Shown: positions 6,464 through 13,464, numbered from the stretch's first letter. The stretch is 15,767 bases of DNA from DATLWR01 sp035576205 (GCA_035576205.1 DATLWR010000132.1:1-15767); one strand, 5' to 3'. The notes: generated by a model from the letters alone, not told the origin. Program-made: numbers and translations.

Positions 6464-7516
6464 TCAGAACAGCGACGGTTGGGCCATGCGGCCGGGGACG
6501 TGGAAGTGTTCGGTGGTGAGTTCCGGCAGCGGTTTGTCCAGCCCATAGCGGCGGCGTGCCTGTTTGAAGCGCCTGGCGAGTAGCTCGGCGCGCACGCCGC
6601 GGCCGGTCATGCGCACCCCGAAATCCGCTTCGTACATCTTGCCGCCACGCAGTTCGGCGAGCTGCCGCATCACCGCCTCGGCACGCTGCGGGAAATGTTC
6701 CCGCAGCCAGGCCGGAAACACCTCGACGAGTTCGTGCGGCAGGCGCAGCAGGCCGTAGCCCGCCGCGCGGGCGCCGTGATCGCGCGCCGCCTCGAGGATC
6801 GACTCCAGCTCGTGATCGTTCAGATGCGGGATGACCGGCGCGATCAGCACGCCGACCGGGATGCCGGCATCGGCCAGGCGCTGCATGGCCTGCAATCTTC
6901 TCGCGGGTGTCGCGGCGCGCGGCTCCATGCGCCGGGCGAGTGCCCCGTCCAGTGTCGTGAGGCTGAACATCGCCATGGCGAGGTTGCGACTCGCCATCTC
7001 CGCCAGGATATCGGTATCGCGCACGACGAGCGCCGACTTGGTGACGATGGAGACCGGGGCGCCGAACTCGGCCAGCACCGACAGGATCTGCCGGGTCAGG
7101 CCCAGCTTTTTTTCCACCGGCTGGTAGGCATCGGTATTGATACCGAGCGCGATCGGTTCCGGGCGGTAGCCGGGTGCCGCGAGCTCGCGGCGCAACAGCG
7201 CCGGCGCCTCCGGCTTGTAGAAGATCTCCGTCTCGAAATCGATGCCGGTGGAGAGGTCGAGATAGGCGTGGCTGGGACGGGCGAAGCAGTAGGGGCAGCC
7301 ATGCTCGCAGCCGCGGTAGGGGTTGATCGACTGGCCGAACGGCACATCCGGCGAGCGGTTGCGGCTGATGACGCTCTTCGCCGTGTCGATGTGCAGCCGA
7401 GTGCGTGGGGCCGGCTCTTCCTCCTGCCACCAGCCGTCGTCGACGGTTTCGCTGTGCTGGCGGGCGAAACGCCCCGGGGTATCGACGGTGGCGCCGCGGC
7501 CGCTGATCTTCTCCAT
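6464..7516 (-). CDS. PA0069/Rv2578c-like radical SAM protein
   Basis: A 350-residue radical S-adenosylmethionine protein of uncharacterised function, in the PA0069/Rv2578c group with distant similarity to spore photoproduct lyase. The 4Fe-4S cluster motif is GCEHGCPYCFARP (69-81), with the CxxxCxxC cysteines at 70, 74 and 77. It follows the group-typical NPYRGCEHGC entry and precedes SHAYLDLS. Further conserved segments are ALGINTDAYQPVEKK, the SIVTKSALVVRDTDIL strand, and APVIPHLNDHELESIL in the barrel. The start at 7516 (MEKISGRG) is chosen because the group begins with a short K.GRGA segment; an AGG lies about 9 nt upstream. Longer upstream starts would run into the rlmB promoter region. 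It diverges from rlmB. No partner enzyme or substrate gene is adjacent to suggest the reaction. Confidence 0.88.
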   Translation of the reverse strand: MEKISGRGATVDTPGRFARQHSETVDDGWWQEEEPAPRTRLHIDTAKSVISRNRSPDVPFGQSINPYRGCEHGCPYCFARPSHAYLDLSTGIDFETEIFYKPEAPALLRRELAAPGYRPEPIALGINTDAYQPVEKKLGLTRQILSVLAEFGAPVSIVTKSALVVRDTDILAEMASRNLAMAMFSLTTLDGALARRMEPRAATPARRLQAMQRLADAGIPVGVLIAPVIPHLNDHELESILEAARDHGARAAGYGLLRLPHELVEVFPAWLREHFPQRAEAVMRQLAELRGGKMYEADFGVRMTGRGVRAELLARRFKQARRRYGLDKPLPELTTEHFHVPGRMAQPSLF

Positions 7517-7628
7517 GTCTGTCAGCCTGCCGGATGTCCCCCGGAGTGACAATCGGGCCGGCAACCGTACCGGACTGGCCCCTGCAAGCCGGGTGTGCGG
7601 GAGCACCGTTGCCGCTATGCTTCGGCCC

Positions 7629-8381
7629 ATGCAACGAACACTCGCCGGCATCCATGCCGTCAAACATGCGCTGGAAGCCGGCGAAGCCGTCGATCAGCTG
7701 CTGATCGAGAAGGGCAAGCAGCATCCGCGCCTCAACGAACTGATCCATCTGGCCAGAAAGGCCGGTATCCGCGTCTCCTTCGTGCCGAAGGAGCAGCTGC
7801 AGCGGCTGGCGGCCGGCGTGCCGCATCAGGGGGTGGTCGCCGAACTCGCCACGGCCGGCGTGCCGGCGCAGGGCTTCGAGCAGTGGCTGGAAGCGCTCGA
7901 TGTGGCGGCAGGGCCGCTGGTGCTGCTGCTCGACCAGGTGACCGATCCGCACAACCTCGGCGCCTGCGTGCGTACCGCCGAGGCGGCGGGATGTGCCGGC
8001 GTCATCATTCCGAAGGACAATGCCGCCGACCTGAATTCGCCGGTGGTGGCGAAGAGCGCCTGCGGGGCACTCTCCCGCTTGCCGGTCATGCGGGTGACCA
8101 ACCTGACGCGCAGCATCGAGGCGCTGCAGAAGAAGGGTTTCTGGGTGATCGGGCTGGCCGGCGAGTCGGAGCGCATGCTTTACGATGTAAAGCTCACGGG
8201 AGCCATGGCCCTGGTGATGGGCTCGGAGGGCGAAGGCCTGAGAAGACTGGTGCGCGAGGCGTGCGACGAGCTGGTCGGTATTCCGATGCCCGGCACGGTC
8301 GAGTCGCTGAATGTGTCGGTGGCGACGGGTGTCGCACTATTCGAGGCGGTGCGCCAGCGGCGCAGCCAGGTCGGCAGTTAA
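7629..8381 (+). CDS. rlmB: 23S rRNA (guanosine-2'-O-)-methyltransferase RlmB
   Basis: SPOUT-class methyltransferase that 2'-O-methylates G2251 (E. coli numbering) in the peptidyl-transferase P-loop of 23S rRNA. The 250-residue length matches the family. An N-terminal substrate-binding domain (AGIHAVKHALEAG, about 1-80) is followed by the knotted catalytic domain. Its three SpoU motifs are DQVTDPHNLGACVRTAEAAG (102-121, with N109 and R115), MGSEGEG (197-203) and IPMPGTVESLNVSVA (218-232). Two in-frame ATGs compete: 7629 gives MQRTLAGIHAV, closest to family length, while 7617 adds four residues. A GGGAG at 7599-7603 lies 13 nt before the 7617 start, too far for a normal site, so initiation is unclear. 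The gene stands alone, diverging from the radical SAM gene and converging on the small zinc-finger gene. Confidence 0.93.
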   Translation: MQRTLAGIHAVKHALEAGEAVDQLLIEKGKQHPRLNELIHLARKAGIRVSFVPKEQLQRLAAGVPHQGVVAELATAGVPAQGFEQWLEALDVAAGPLVLLLDQVTDPHNLGACVRTAEAAGCAGVIIPKDNAADLNSPVVAKSACGALSRLPVMRVTNLTRSIEALQKKGFWVIGLAGESERMLYDVKLTGAMALVMGSEGEGLRRLVREACDELVGIPMPGTVESLNVSVATGVALFEAVRQRRSQVGS

Positions 8382-8406
8382 GTCGGCTGTTAGGCCGGTT
8401 AAGGGG

Positions 8407-8577
8407 TCAGGCGGCGGCTTTCTCGCCGTTCTTGTCGACGGGCAGGTAGACGAAAAGCTGGCCGCAGTACTGGCAGCGGCCCTGGCCGTTTTTCAGGCAG
8501 ATATAGACCAGCGGATGCTGGCCGTTGTCGGAACAGGAAACGATGTCTTCGGTGACCTTGATCGGGTCTTTGCCCAT
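8407..8577 (-). CDS. Small CHCC zinc-finger domain protein (NDUFS6-type)
   Basis: A 56-residue protein reading MGKDPIKVTEDIVSCSDNGQ at its start. Zinc ligands are C15, H21, C35 and C38, spaced C-x5-H-x13-C-x2-C. The CQYCGQLFVY segment and the HPLVYI strand match the zf-CHCC family (PF10276), which includes the mitochondrial complex I accessory subunit NDUFS6 and small bacterial proteins of unknown role. A strong GGGGGG ribosome site lies about 8 nt before the ATG, supporting real expression. It converges on rlmB with a 25-nt gap and diverges from folB with 92 nt between starts. No complex I genes are in view, so a respiratory role is not implied by context. It is easily missed because of its size. 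Confidence 0.85.
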   Translation of the reverse strand: MGKDPIKVTEDIVSCSDNGQHPLVYICLKNGQGRCQYCGQLFVYLPVDKNGEKAAA

Positions 8578-8669
8578 ACTCTACCCCCCGTCGAAAGGCG
8601 GCGAATTGTGTGGTTGCATGCCTGTGTGTCAAGCTTTGCGACCAGATTGCGTCGGAAATGGGGGGGCGA

Positions 8670-9035
8670 ATGGCGGCAAACGACAGGGTTCTGATCGAGG
8701 GGCTGGAGGTCCGCACGGTCATCGGCATCTACGATTGGGAGCGGGAAATCCGCCAGACGGTGCGGCTCGATCTGGAGATGGCCTGGGATACTTCGAAGGC
8801 GGCGGCGAGCGACGATATCGCCGATGCGCTCGACTACAAGGCGGTCTCGAAACGACTGATAGCGTTCGTCGAGACGTCCAGCTTCGGCCTGATCGAGGCG
8901 CTGGCCGAGGAGTGCGCGAAGATCGTCATGAACGAGTTTTCCGTGCCGTGGCTGCGGCTCAAGCTCTCCAAGCCGGGGGCGGTGCGCGGCAGCGAGAATG
9001 TGGCGGTGCTGATCGAGCGCGGCGAGAGCAACTGA
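8670..9035 (+). CDS. folB: Dihydroneopterin aldolase FolB
   Basis: Cytoplasmic enzyme of tetrahydrofolate synthesis; it splits 7,8-dihydroneopterin into 6-hydroxymethyl-7,8-dihydropterin and glycolaldehyde. The 121 residues equal the family length. Recognisable segments are LIEGLEVRTVIGIYDWERE (8-26, with the conserved Glu24), LDYKAVS (54-60, Tyr56), ETSSFGLIEALAEECAKIV (68-86) and the catalytic-lysine region LKLSKPGAVRGSENVAV (97-113, Lys101). The start is uncertain between 8670 and an in-frame ATG four codons upstream at 8658. Family alignment favours 8670, although the G-rich run before it leaves only about 3 nt of spacing. Its stop overlaps the folK start (TGATG), so the product is handed directly to the next enzyme, encoded in the same operon. 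Confidence 0.93.
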   Translation: MAANDRVLIEGLEVRTVIGIYDWEREIRQTVRLDLEMAWDTSKAAASDDIADALDYKAVSKRLIAFVETSSFGLIEALAEECAKIVMNEFSVPWLRLKLSKPGAVRGSENVAVLIERGESN

Positions 9036-9457
9036 TGCCCGAGATATTGCTGGGGCTCGGCTCGAACATCGAGCCGGAGGCGAATCTGCACCGGGCAGCC
9101 GAAGCGCTGCGCCGGCTGTTCGGCGAGGTGCGCTTCTCGGCCGTCTACCGCTCGGCGGCGGTCGGCATGCAGGGCGACGACTTTCTCAATGCCTGCTGCC
9201 TGCTGCGCTCGCAACTGCCGCTGCATGAGCTGAAACAGCTGCTCAAGCGGCTCGAGGATGCACAGCAGCGCGATCGTTCGCAGGGCTCCTGGAAGCCGCG
9301 TACGCTCGATCTCGACGTGCTGATGTACGGCGGCGAGGTGGTCGATGACGAGCTGTACAGATATGCGCACGCCTATGTGCCGGCGGCCGAACTGGTGGAT
9401 CTCGAACTGCCGGTCGATGAGGCGGGATGCGTGCGCCGGCACGCTTTGCGCTTGTAA
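9035..9457 (+). CDS. folK: 2-amino-4-hydroxy-6-hydroxymethyldihydropteridine diphosphokinase FolK
   Basis: Folate-pathway enzyme that moves pyrophosphate from ATP to 6-hydroxymethyl-7,8-dihydropterin, the step after FolB. At 140 residues it is shorter than E. coli FolK (159). Seen: LLGLGSNIEPEANL (5-18), SAVYRSAAVGMQGDDFLNACC (35-55), and the family signature WKPRTLDLDVLMYG (86-99), whose D92 and D94 are the two Mg-binding aspartates. The C-terminal part is unusual: the HPx4R-type segment that carries catalytic His and Arg residues in E. coli is replaced by DDELYRYAHAYVPAAEL (104-120). The core is intact, so it is probably active, but with a divergent lid. Translation is coupled to folB through a one-base stop/start overlap, with a GAGAG ribosome site inside folB. 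Confidence 0.9.
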   Translation: MPEILLGLGSNIEPEANLHRAAEALRRLFGEVRFSAVYRSAAVGMQGDDFLNACCLLRSQLPLHELKQLLKRLEDAQQRDRSQGSWKPRTLDLDVLMYGGEVVDDELYRYAHAYVPAAELVDLELPVDEAGCVRRHALRL

Positions 9458-9479
9458 AACCATCGCTGACTTTTACAAT
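9452..9479 (+). promoter_or_regulatory. Predicted pnt promoter within a perfect inverted repeat
   Basis: TTGTAAAA (9452-9459) and TTTTACAA (9471-9478) form a perfect 8-bp inverted repeat around 11 bases. The left arm contains a -35-like TTGTAA (9452-9457). The right arm runs into a -10-like TACAAT (9474-9479), at 16-bp spacing. The left arm also contains the folK stop codon. It reads best as the pntAA promoter with a possible overlapping operator. A weak AT hairpin ending folK is an alternative. Confidence 0.45.
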
Positions 9480-9530
9480 GCCCGGCTCGATCCGGGCGGG
9501 CGCCCATCCCAGCGGGGGGAATGATTCAAC

Positions 9531-10664
9531 ATGTTGATAGCGGTTCCGGCCGAAACTCTGGCCCATGAAAAGCGCGTCGCGGCGACACCCGAGACGGTGA
9601 AGAAGTTCGTGGCTGCCGGCTGGAAGGTGCGAATCCAGAAGGGTGCCGGTGCTGCAGCCAACCTGCCGGATGCGATGTATGCCGAGGCCGGCGCGGAGCT
9701 GGCCGACGGTTTTGCCGCCACCTGTGGCGATGCCGATCTGGTGCTGAAAGTGCGCGCTCCCGAAGCTGGCGAACTGAAGTCGTTGAAGAAGGGTGCGGTG
9801 GTCGCAGCCATCTTCGCGCCGTTCACCAATCCGCTGCTGAAAGATTACAATGCGCAGGGTATCTCCTGCTTCTCGATGGAGATGATCCCGCGCATTTCGC
9901 GTGCCCAGAGTATGGATGTGCTCTCCAGCCAGGCGAACATCGCCGGCTACAAGGCGGTGTTCCTCGCTATCGAGCATTACCAGCGCTTCTTCCCGATGCT
10001 GATGACCGCTGCCGGCACCGTGCAGCCGGCGAAGGTGCTGGTGATGGGTGCCGGTGTCGCCGGCCTGCAGGCGATCGCCACGGCCCGTCGTCTCGGTGCG
10101 ATGGTCGAGGCGTTCGACGTGCGCCCTGCCGCCAGGGAGCAGGTGCAGAGCCTGGGTGCGAAGTTCATCGAAGTGCAGGCCGACGAAGCCGGTGAGGATG
10201 CCGGCGGCTATGCGAAGGAGATGAGCGAGGATTACAAGCGCAGGCAGTCCGAGCTGGTCGCCCAGCATGCGGCGAAGTCGGATATCATCATCACCACGGC
10301 CCTGATCCCGGGCAAGCCGGCCCCGGTGCTGATCACCGGGGAGATGGTGAAGAGCATGAAGCCGGGGTCGGTGATCGTCGACCTGGCCGTCGAGGCCGGC
10401 GGCAACTGCCCGCTTTCCGAGAAGGACAAGGTGGTGGAGAAACACGGCGTGACGCTGGTCGGCGTCTCCAACATCCCGGCGCTGATGGCGGCCGATGCGA
10501 GCAGTCTCTATGCGCGCAACATGTTCAATTTCATCAGCCTCATGCTCGACAAGGAGTCGGGCGGGCTGAAGATCAATATGGAAGACGAGATCATCGCGGC
10601 CTCGCTGCTCTGCCGGGACGGCGAGTTTCTTAAGCCGCAGTTCCTCGAAGGAGGCAAGTCATGA
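9531..10664 (+). CDS. pntAA: Proton-translocating NAD(P) transhydrogenase, subunit alpha part 1 (NAD-binding domain I)
   Basis: Soluble NAD(H)-binding domain of the Re/Si-specific transhydrogenase, which uses the proton motive force to reduce NADP+ with NADH. The 377 residues form two alanine-dehydrogenase-like domains. Visible are the N-terminal AVPAETLAHEKRVAATP (4-20), the PNT signature ISRAQSMDVLSSQANIAGY (122-140), the Rossmann nucleotide loop GAGVAG (173-178) followed by the acidic strand end EAFDVR (193-198), and SVIVDLAVEAGGN (280-292). E. coli PntA joins this domain to membrane helices; here the helices are a separate gene, as in Rhodospirillum and many alphaproteobacteria. A GGGGGGA ribosome site lies 10 nt before the ATG. 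The stop overlaps pntAB by 4 nt. Confidence 0.96.
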   Translation: MLIAVPAETLAHEKRVAATPETVKKFVAAGWKVRIQKGAGAAANLPDAMYAEAGAELADGFAATCGDADLVLKVRAPEAGELKSLKKGAVVAAIFAPFTNPLLKDYNAQGISCFSMEMIPRISRAQSMDVLSSQANIAGYKAVFLAIEHYQRFFPMLMTAAGTVQPAKVLVMGAGVAGLQAIATARRLGAMVEAFDVRPAAREQVQSLGAKFIEVQADEAGEDAGGYAKEMSEDYKRRQSELVAQHAAKSDIIITTALIPGKPAPVLITGEMVKSMKPGSVIVDLAVEAGGNCPLSEKDKVVEKHGVTLVGVSNIPALMAADASSLYARNMFNFISLMLDKESGGLKINMEDEIIAASLLCRDGEFLKPQFLEGGKS

Positions 10665-11005
10665 ATCCGGCTCACGCGCAGGCTGCCGTGGATGTGGCCG
10701 CACCCGTGGCGCACCACGCCGCCGTCGATCCGTTCGTCTTCTCGTTCACGGTGTTCGTGCTGGCGATCTTCGTCGGCTATCACGTGGTATGGAACGTCAC
10801 TCCGGCGCTGCATACGCCGCTGATGAGTGTGACCAACGCCATCTCCAGTATCATCATCGTCGGCGCGCTGCTGGCCGCCGGCCCGGCCGACCTGAGTCTT
10901 GCCACCGTGCTGGGACTCGTGGCCGTCGCACTCGTGTCGGTGAATATCTTCGGCGGCTTCATGGTAACGCAGCGCATGCTGGCCATGTTCCGCAAGCGCA
11001 AGTAA
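10661..11005 (+). CDS. pntAB: NAD(P) transhydrogenase, subunit alpha part 2 (membrane)
   Basis: The small membrane portion of the alpha subunit, 114 residues, with three hydrophobic helices (about 25-45, 56-74 and 78-100) and a basic C-terminus. The conserved PALHTPLMSVTNAISSIII segment (48-66) is diagnostic for the C-terminal part of PntA. Together with the helices of PntB it builds the proton channel linking the NAD- and NADP-binding domains. Residues 1-22 are Ala/His-rich and not conserved. It is translationally coupled: its ATG shares an ATGA with the pntAA stop, and a GGAGG ribosome site lies within pntAA. Confidence 0.95.
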   Translation: MNPAHAQAAVDVAAPVAHHAAVDPFVFSFTVFVLAIFVGYHVVWNVTPALHTPLMSVTNAISSIIIVGALLAAGPADLSLATVLGLVAVALVSVNIFGGFMVTQRMLAMFRKRK

Positions 11006-11014
11006 GGGGGAAGC

Positions 11015-12415
11015 GTGCTCTCTTCGAATCTGGTGGCGCTCCTCTATCTGGGCGCGTCCATTCTGCTGATCCTGGCCCTGAAGGGGCTTTCGAGCCCGGA
11101 GTCCTCCCGGCGCGGCAATCTCTACGGAATGGTCGGCATGGCCATCGCGGTCGCCGTGACGCTGCAGCTGGCCGGCGTACAGAACTACGGCTGGATATTC
11201 GGTGCCGTGCTCGTCGGTGCGCTGGTCGGCGGTACGGCGGCGCGCAAGGTACCGATGACCCATATGCCGCAGACGGTCGCCTTCATGCACTCGCTGGTCG
11301 GTTTGGCTGCCGTGCTGATCGCCGTCTCCGCCTTCTACAACCCGGTGGCCTACGGCATCGCGGCACCCCACGGTGGCCTGTTCGTCGCCAGCCGCATCGA
11401 GCTCTTCCTCGGTACCTTCATCGGTGCGATCACCTTCACCGCCTCGCTGGTCGCCTTCGCCAAGCTGCAGGGGCTGGTCTCCGGCCGGCCGCTGGTCTTC
11501 AAGGGGCAGCATCTGCTCAACCTGATTCTGGGGCTCACGATGATCGGCGCCGGTATCCTGTTCGCCGTCAACGAGGCGTGGCTGCCGTTCCTGATCATGC
11601 TGGCCATCGCGCTGGTGCTGGGCGTGCTGCTGATCGTGCCGATCGGCGGCGCCGACATGCCGGTGATCGTCTCGATGCTGAACTCCTACTCGGGCTGGGC
11701 GGCGGCCGGTATCGGTTTCACGCTCGGCAACAACATGCTGATCATCGCGGGAGCCTTGGTCGGTTCTTCGGGTGCGATCCTCTCCTATATCATGTGCCGG
11801 GCGATGAACCGCTCGCTGATCAATGTGCTGCTCGGCGGCTTCGGCGGCGAGGCGGCAGCAGGCGGCAGCTCGAAGGGCGGCGCCGAGCGGCCGGTGAAGA
11901 GCGGTGCCGCCGAGGATGCCGCCTTCCTGCTCTCCAATGCGCGCAGCGTCATCATCGTTCCGGGCTACGGCCTGGCCGTGGCGCGTGCCCAGCACGCTCT
12001 GAAAGAGGTGGTCGACAAGCTCTTGGCCGCGGGCGTGCATGTGCGCTTCGCCATCCACCCGGTGGCCGGCCGCATGCCGGGCCACATGAACGTGCTGCTG
12101 GCCGAAGCCGACGTGCCGTACGACATCGTCGCCGAGATGGATGAGATCAACGCCGAGTTCGCCGATACCGACGTGGCGCTGGTGATCGGCGCCAACGACG
12201 TCACCAACCCGGCGGCGAAGACCGATCCCACCAGTCCCATCTACGGCATGCCGGTGCTGGATGTGGCCAAGGCGCAGCATGTGGTGTTCGTGAAGCGCTC
12301 GCTGGCGGCGGGTTATGCGGGGCTGGACAACGACCTGTTTTATATGGACAAGACCATGATGCTGTTCGACGACGCCAAGAAGGCGTGCGAGGCGATCCTG
12401 CAGTCGCTCGACTGA
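11015..12415 (+). CDS. pntB: NAD(P) transhydrogenase, subunit beta
   Basis: The 466-residue beta subunit: about nine membrane helices (residues 5-275), then the NADP(H)-binding domain III (about 300-466). Key features are the MHSLVGLAAV segment with His92, matching the proton-pathway histidine of E. coli PntB, the glycine-rich SYSGWAAAGIGFTLGNN helix (224-240), and in domain III PGYGLAVARAQ (316-326), GRMPGHMNVLLAEA (352-365), GANDVTNPAA (392-401) and VVFVKRS (423-429). A Gly/Ser/Lys-rich linker (278-297) separates membrane and soluble parts. The start is GTG, supported by an AAGGGGGAA ribosome site 2-3 nt upstream of it and by family alignment. It ends the pnt operon; a hairpin terminator follows 27 nt after the stop. 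Confidence 0.96.
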   Translation: MLSSNLVALLYLGASILLILALKGLSSPESSRRGNLYGMVGMAIAVAVTLQLAGVQNYGWIFGAVLVGALVGGTAARKVPMTHMPQTVAFMHSLVGLAAVLIAVSAFYNPVAYGIAAPHGGLFVASRIELFLGTFIGAITFTASLVAFAKLQGLVSGRPLVFKGQHLLNLILGLTMIGAGILFAVNEAWLPFLIMLAIALVLGVLLIVPIGGADMPVIVSMLNSYSGWAAAGIGFTLGNNMLIIAGALVGSSGAILSYIMCRAMNRSLINVLLGGFGGEAAAGGSSKGGAERPVKSGAAEDAAFLLSNARSVIIVPGYGLAVARAQHALKEVVDKLLAAGVHVRFAIHPVAGRMPGHMNVLLAEADVPYDIVAEMDEINAEFADTDVALVIGANDVTNPAAKTDPTSPIYGMPVLDVAKAQHVVFVKRSLAAGYAGLDNDLFYMDKTMMLFDDAKKACEAILQSLD

Positions 12416-12442
12416 GTCGATCCGGTTTGTGAGGGGAGGGGC

Positions 12443-12475
12443 ACAGGCATGCCGCAGGGCATGCCTGTTTGCTTG
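12443..12475 (+). terminator. Rho-independent terminator of the pnt operon
   Basis: A perfect 11-bp stem, ACAGGCATGCC (12443-12453) with GGCATGCCTGT (12458-12468), closes a GCAG tetraloop and is followed by TTGCTTG. The T-tract is short and interrupted, but the stem is strong. Its place just after pntB and before the rpsL promoter fits termination of pnt transcripts and insulation of the str operon. Confidence 0.75.
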
Positions 12476-12521
12476 TAAAAGCGGGTGGAAATCAAACCTG
12501 CACATTCGTCCCTGAAACCGG

Positions 12522-12550
12522 TTGACAGTGGAAAGGCGCGCCACTATGTT
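12522..12550 (+). promoter_or_regulatory. str operon promoter (rpsL)
   Basis: A consensus TTGACA -35 (12522-12527) and a TATGTT -10 (12545-12550, four of six matches) are separated by exactly 17 bp. The expected start near 12557 gives a leader of about 50 nt before rpsL. This is the only strong promoter-like sequence in the 192-nt gap between pntB and rpsL. Confidence 0.7.
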
Positions 12551-12607
12551 TCGCGACCCTTCGACGGAGCTGTCGGTTCCGGGAAGTAAAGTTTGGAGAA
12601 TGTAACG

Positions 12608-12979
12608 ATGCCAACAATCAACCAGTTGATTCGCAAGCCGCGCAAAGACAAGCGCAAGATCAACAAAGTGCCGGCTCTGCAGGCTTGTCCGCAGCGTCGT
12701 GGCGTGTGCACCCGCGTGTACACCACGACCCCGAAGAAGCCGAACTCCGCGTTGCGCAAGGTGGCGCGTGTGCGCCTGACCAACGGTCATGAAGTGACGG
12801 CTTACATTCCGGGCGAAGGCCACAAGCTGCAGGAGCACTCGGTGGTGTTGATCCGCGGCGGCCGTGTGAAGGACTTGCCGGGCGTGCGTTACCACATTCT
12901 CCGCGGCGTTCTGGATACCACCGGTGTTCAGGACCGCAAGCAGGGCCGTTCGAAGTACGGCGCCAAGCGTCCGAAGTAA
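12608..12979 (+). CDS. rpsL: 30S ribosomal protein S12
   Basis: S12 sits at the interface face of the 30S subunit near the decoding centre and controls codon-recognition accuracy. The 123-residue sequence is typical throughout: MPTINQLIRKPRK at the start, TPKKPNSALRKVARVRL (41-57), and GGRVKDLPGVRYHILRG (84-100). Lys43 and Lys88, the classic streptomycin-resistance positions, are both wild type. Asp89 is the residue methylthiolated by RimO in other bacteria. An ATG-like upstream alternative would add five residues; MPTINQL is universally conserved and a GGAGA site lies 9 nt before it, so 12608 is the start. First gene of the str operon. Confidence 0.98.
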   Translation: MPTINQLIRKPRKDKRKINKVPALQACPQRRGVCTRVYTTTPKKPNSALRKVARVRLTNGHEVTAYIPGEGHKLQEHSVVLIRGGRVKDLPGVRYHILRGVLDTTGVQDRKQGRSKYGAKRPK

Positions 12980-12993
12980 GAGGAGTTTGAGTT

Positions 12994-13464
12994 ATGCCGC
13001 GTAAAGGTCCAGTTTCCCGTCGCCCGGTGACCCCGGATGCCAAGTATGGCGATGTGCGCGTTTCCAACGTGATCAGCAAGGTCATGTGGGACGGCAAGAA
13101 GACGACCGCCGAGGCGATCGTGTACGACGCCATGGAAATTGCCTCCAAGAAGGCTGGCGTGGAGCCGCTGAAGGCAATGCATCAGGCGCTGGAGGCCGTG
13201 AAGCCGCTGGTGGAAGTGAAGTCCCGCCGTGTCGGTGGTGCCACCTACCAGGTGCCGATGGAAGTTTCCGAGCGCCGCCAGAACTCGCTGGCCATCCGCT
13301 GGCTGATCGAGTTCGCCCGCAAGCGTTCCGAGCACACCATGGCCGAGCGTCTGGGCAACGAGATCGCCGATGCGATCGCCGAGCGCGGTGGTGCCTTCCG
13401 CAAGCGCGACGAGACCCATCGCATGGCGGAGGCGAACAAGGCGTTCTCGCACTTCCGCTGGTAA
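12994..13464 (+). CDS. rpsG: 30S ribosomal protein S7
   Basis: Primary 16S rRNA-binding protein that nucleates assembly of the 30S head and lines the E site. 156 residues, the standard short form, starting MPRKGPVSRRPVTPDAKYGD and ending FSHFRW. The S7 signature RRVGGATYQVPMEV (78-91) is intact. The gene is preceded by AGAGGAGTTTGAG, a strong ribosome site. Only 14 nt separate it from rpsL, whereas E. coli has a spacer of nearly 100 nt there that carries the S7 autoregulatory target. An E. coli-like feedback site cannot fit in this spacer. Confidence 0.98.
   Translation: MPRKGPVSRRPVTPDAKYGDVRVSNVISKVMWDGKKTTAEAIVYDAMEIASKKAGVEPLKAMHQALEAVKPLVEVKSRRVGGATYQVPMEVSERRQNSLAIRWLIEFARKRSEHTMAERLGNEIADAIAERGGAFRKRDETHRMAEANKAFSHFRW

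Noticed and set aside
2795..12469. GCATGCCTGT occurring three times (2795, 8616, 12460), each outside or at the edge of genes
   Set aside because: A 10-base match three times in about 16 kb is near chance expectation, the flanks differ, and one copy is simply the arm of the pnt terminator.
10508..12895. 795-codon minus-strand open frame across pntB and rpsL
   Set aside because: High GC leaves few stops in this frame; the composition is His/Gln/Arg-rich, and it spans two unrelated, certain genes plus an intergenic terminator and promoter.
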